Notes under the pieces: model-generated | What the model saw: the letters and a program-made list of their open reading frames with translations, nothing else | What the model was told of the DNA's origin: nothing | The model's database searches: none | Source: Anaerolineales bacterium | Lineage (GTDB): Bacteria > Chloroflexota > Anaerolineae > Anaerolineales > UBA4823 | DNA length: 8,727 nt | Assembly: GCA_022865865.1 (NCBI GenBank) | Contig: JALHTN010000038.1 | Location: forward strand, 1 to 8,727 | Direction: 5' to 3' | Shown: piece by piece, positions 6,623 to 8,727 of the stretch | Layout: every line of letters starts with the position of its first letter | Numbering within the stretch: the stretch's first letter is position 1 | Program-made: the position numbers and the translations under genes

Positions 6623-7690
6623 TTACACCTCTTGCTTCGGTGAAGCGATCCTTCGGATTAAGCCTCTGACTTGTTCCGACATTAAGAGGATCACAAGAAC
6701 AACAACCACTGCCTTGATCGCCTGAAGAGCGAATGCTGGAACACCAATCGCGTACATGGATTGGGTAATTGCCTGCATTACCAAGGCGCCAATCATGCTG
6801 GCCAGCAGAGAGAAACGTCCACCCGCCATGGATGTCCCACCGATCACCACCGCAAGGATGGCATCCAGTTCGGTGGTGACGCCAATGTTATTAGCATCCG
6901 ATGTCCTGATATTTGAACTGGCCACTAATCCTGCTAATCCAGCGCAAAAAGCGCAAAAAGTATAAACCAGTAATTTAATTTTCTTTTCGTCAATGCCGCT
7001 GAAAAAGCTGGATCGAAAATTGATCCCCACCGATTCTATGAACATACCGATCGCTGTTTTGCGGGTAAAAAGCCAGGCGAGCGCGTATACAATGGCCACC
7101 AGGTATAGGGAAAACGGTAGGATATACCAACCCTGTCCAAGTATTGCATATGGCCTGTAAGTGATTTGAACTCGAAGCCCGTTTGTGATCAATTGCGCAA
7201 TTCCACGTCCGGCAATCATCAGGATCAGTGTAGCCACCATTGGCTGAATCCTCATATAGCCAACCAGAACTCCGTTCCACAAACCACAGATTATTGCCAC
7301 GATCAGGGCTGCCCCAATTACGACCCATAGCGGTTGAAAGGTGAAATTTGGATCTGTGACGAAAAATACCTCGTTTCTAAGCGCTGAAGGATTCATCAAA
7401 ATCCCTGCCACAGAAGCTGCAATCGCCATGACAGCACCTACTGATAAATCCACTCCGGCGGTAGCGATGACCAGTGTCATGCCAATAGCCAGCAGCATAA
7501 TTGTCGAGCCATTTCGGAAAATGTCGATCAAGCTCCCATACAGATTTCCATCTCTATTTTCGATGGTGAAAAAACCAGGTATAAAGATAAAATCAAAAAG
7601 CAGAATGAGAATAAAGGCAACGATAGGGAAAAATAATCTGCTCTCGACGATGCTTCTCCACCGCAATGAAGAAGTTATTGATCCTCTCAT
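6623..7690 (-). CDS. ytfT: Sugar ABC transporter permease, YtfT-like
   Basis: A 355-residue inner-membrane permease of the BPD_transp_2 (RbsC/AraH) family that forms half of the sugar channel. Residues 68-92 carry the conserved stretch AIGMTLVIATAGVDLSVGAV. Residues 148-170 (IQPMVATLILMIAGRG, then AQLIT) and 274-292 (ELDAILAVVIGGTSMAGGR) closely follow E. coli YtfT, as do RKTAIGMFIE (210-219) and SDANN (264-268). About eight to ten hydrophobic segments span the protein. A good Shine-Dalgarno, AGGGAGTG (7695-7702, minus strand), lies four bases before the ATG, inside the end of the ATPase gene. The next gene starts two bases after the stop. E. coli YtfQRT-YjfF imports galactofuranose; the same substrate here is inferred from similarity only, and another pentose or hexose is possible. 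Confidence 0.93.
   Translation of the reverse strand: MRGSITSSLRWRSIVESRLFFPIVAFILILLFDFIFIPGFFTIENRDGNLYGSLIDIFRNGSTIMLLAIGMTLVIATAGVDLSVGAVMAIAASVAGILMNPSALRNEVFFVTDPNFTFQPLWVVIGAALIVAIICGLWNGVLVGYMRIQPMVATLILMIAGRGIAQLITNGLRVQITYRPYAILGQGWYILPFSLYLVAIVYALAWLFTRKTAIGMFIESVGINFRSSFFSGIDEKKIKLLVYTFCAFCAGLAGLVASSNIRTSDANNIGVTTELDAILAVVIGGTSMAGGRFSLLASMIGALVMQAITQSMYAIGVPAFALQAIKAVVVVLVILLMSEQVRGLIRRIASPKQEV
6626..6633 (-). promoter_or_regulatory. Ribosome binding site of the yjfF-like fusion gene
   Basis: AAGAGGTG on the minus strand, five bases before the ATG at 6618-6620. It lies inside the last codons of the ytfT-like gene, consistent with co-translation of the two permeases. Confidence 0.75.
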
Positions 7691-8727
7691 GATTCACTCC
7701 CTGCCATGGCTTGGATAATCGTATTCTCGTCTACCTCACCACTAAATTCAGCCACTTTTTCTCGTTCTCGTAAGACGGCGATGCGATGACTTGTGCGTAG
7801 AACTTCTTCCAGTTCAGAGGAAATAAAAATACATGCCTTACCTTCATCTGCTAAGGAAAGCACCAATTTTTGAATCTCAGCCTTGGTCCCCACGTCAATC
7901 CCACGCGTTGGTTCATCAAGGATAAGCAGCTGCGGGTTAGTAGCCAACCACCTTGCCAAAATGACTTTTTGCTGATTTCCGCCGCTCAAATTTTTTACTG
8001 GTTGATCAGGTGAAGGAGTGGAAATATTTAATATTTCGATATACTTGTCTGCAATCTGGTACTGTTCCTTCACGCTTAGATATTTGAACCAACCCCTGTT
8101 TGCTTGTATAGCCAGGACAATATTTTCTCTGACGGTGAGATCGTCTACAACGCCTTCAGCTTTACGGTCTTCTGGACAAAGAGCCACTCCGCGTTTGATG
8201 GATCCAAGCGGGGTGTAATCTGTAACTTCCTTCCCTGCAAAGGTGATCGAGCCTGAATCCGGTTTGTCAATCCCAAAAAATAGGTTGGCAGTTTCCGTCC
8301 GCCCTGACCCGAGTAATCCAGCCAAGCCAACCACTTCCCCAGCGTGGATTTCCAGGTCGAATGGTGATATCCCTCCCGCTCGACCGAGTCCTTTAGCCCT
8401 CAATAACGCCTCACTTTGAATGTGCTTGCTGGTTTCCAACTTTATTTTTGACATTTCATCGAGGTCATCCAAGCTGCGGCCGATCATTTTAGCAATTAGT
8501 TCGAACCGTGGTATCGAGGTGGTATCGAAAGTTCCGATCAGTCTTCCGTTTCTTAAGATAGTGATCCTGTCTGAAATATCATAAACCTGGCCAATAAAAT
8601 GGGTGATGAAAATAATGCCTACTCCGCTCTCTTTAAGTTTTCGCATTACACTGAATAATTGTTGAGTTTCATGCGCGTCCAAACTGGCAGTTGGTTCATC
8701 AAGAATTAAAATTTTCTCAGAGCCGAC
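7687..8727 (-). CDS. ytfR: Sugar ABC transporter ATP-binding protein, YtfR-like, 5'-truncated by the window edge
   Basis: Hydrolyses ATP on the cytoplasmic face to drive a sugar importer. The family carries two ATPase domains in about 500 residues; the last 346 are visible. The frame is open to the edge, starting inside the first domain's Walker B (ILILDEPTASLD, visible residues 6-17), with its H-loop at ITHF. A TTG at 8680-8682 encodes the Leu of SLD in this motif and is not the start. The second domain has a Walker A-like GLLGSGRTE (137-145) with Arg for Lys, normal for the second half of sugar ATPases. It also has the signature LSGGNQQK (247-254) and Walker B LLILDEPTRGID (267-278). The stop overlaps the permease start as ATGA (7687-7690), so the two are probably translationally coupled. 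The family call is firm; the YtfR assignment rests mainly on the two permeases. Confidence 0.93.
   Translation of the reverse strand, partial: VGSEKILILDEPTASLDAHETQQLFSVMRKLKESGVGIIFITHFIGQVYDISDRITILRNGRLIGTFDTTSIPRFELIAKMIGRSLDDLDEMSKIKLETSKHIQSEALLRAKGLGRAGGISPFDLEIHAGEVVGLAGLLGSGRTETANLFFGIDKPDSGSITFAGKEVTDYTPLGSIKRGVALCPEDRKAEGVVDDLTVRENIVLAIQANRGWFKYLSVKEQYQIADKYIEILNISTPSPDQPVKNLSGGNQQKVILARWLATNPQLLILDEPTRGIDVGTKAEIQKLVLSLADEGKACIFISSELEEVLRTSHRIAVLREREKVAEFSGEVDENTIIQAMAGSES

Noticed and set aside
6990..7328. Minus-strand open frame of 112 codons inside the ytfT-like gene
   Set aside because: It is an alternative frame of conserved permease sequence and is not protein-like.
8680..8682. 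TTG as the start of the ATP-binding protein
   Set aside because: It encodes the Leu within the first domain's LDEPTASLD motif. The frame stays open to the window edge with perfect family sequence, so the gene is truncated, not short.

Overview
The window holds six genes that can be called, all on the minus strand, so transcription runs from right (8727) to left (1). A fragment of a probable seventh gene sits at the left edge. Moderate GC, a TlpA-like lipoprotein paired with a short CcdA, Ser/Thr/Pro-rich lipoprotein N-termini and an enteric-type sugar transporter in a non-enteric setting suggest a Chloroflexota (Anaerolineae-like) bacterium. That placement is an impression from protein style, not a computed result. 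I see no tRNA, rRNA, CRISPR array, insertion sequence or plus-strand gene.

Right part (about 5016-8727): three tightly packed genes of a carbohydrate ABC importer. In transcription order they are a double-NBD ATPase whose 5' part lies outside the window (ytfR-like), a permease (ytfT-like) and a second permease (yjfF-like). The ATPase stop and YtfT start overlap as ATGA, and two bases separate the permeases. Both permeases closely match E. coli YtfT and YjfF, the galactofuranose importer. The binding protein (YtfQ) would lie upstream, outside the window. The YjfF-like permease is not ordinary: after a complete permease it continues through a basic linker, an extra membrane helix and an extracytoplasmic domain of about 150 residues containing four cysteines.

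Middle (3983-4909): an unrecognised 308-residue lipoprotein with its own very strong ribosome binding site, followed by a 182-base intergenic region with palindromes and a possible -10 box.

Left part (206-3800): a likely extracytoplasmic thiol-redox cluster. It comprises a TlpA-like thioredoxin lipoprotein, CcdA, which carries electrons across the membrane, and a DUF255/SPATA20-type protein with a thioredoxin-like CHWC motif. The DUF255 protein has an N-terminal membrane anchor, whereas family members are usually soluble, so its CHWC site probably lies outside the membrane, where CcdA/TlpA could keep it reduced.

Downstream of it (1-190) is a hydrophobic coding-like stretch split between two frames, possibly a frameshifted start of another membrane-protein gene that leaves the window.

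The strongest candidates for something undescribed are the permease-sensor fusion and the membrane-anchored DUF255 protein linked to TlpA-CcdA.
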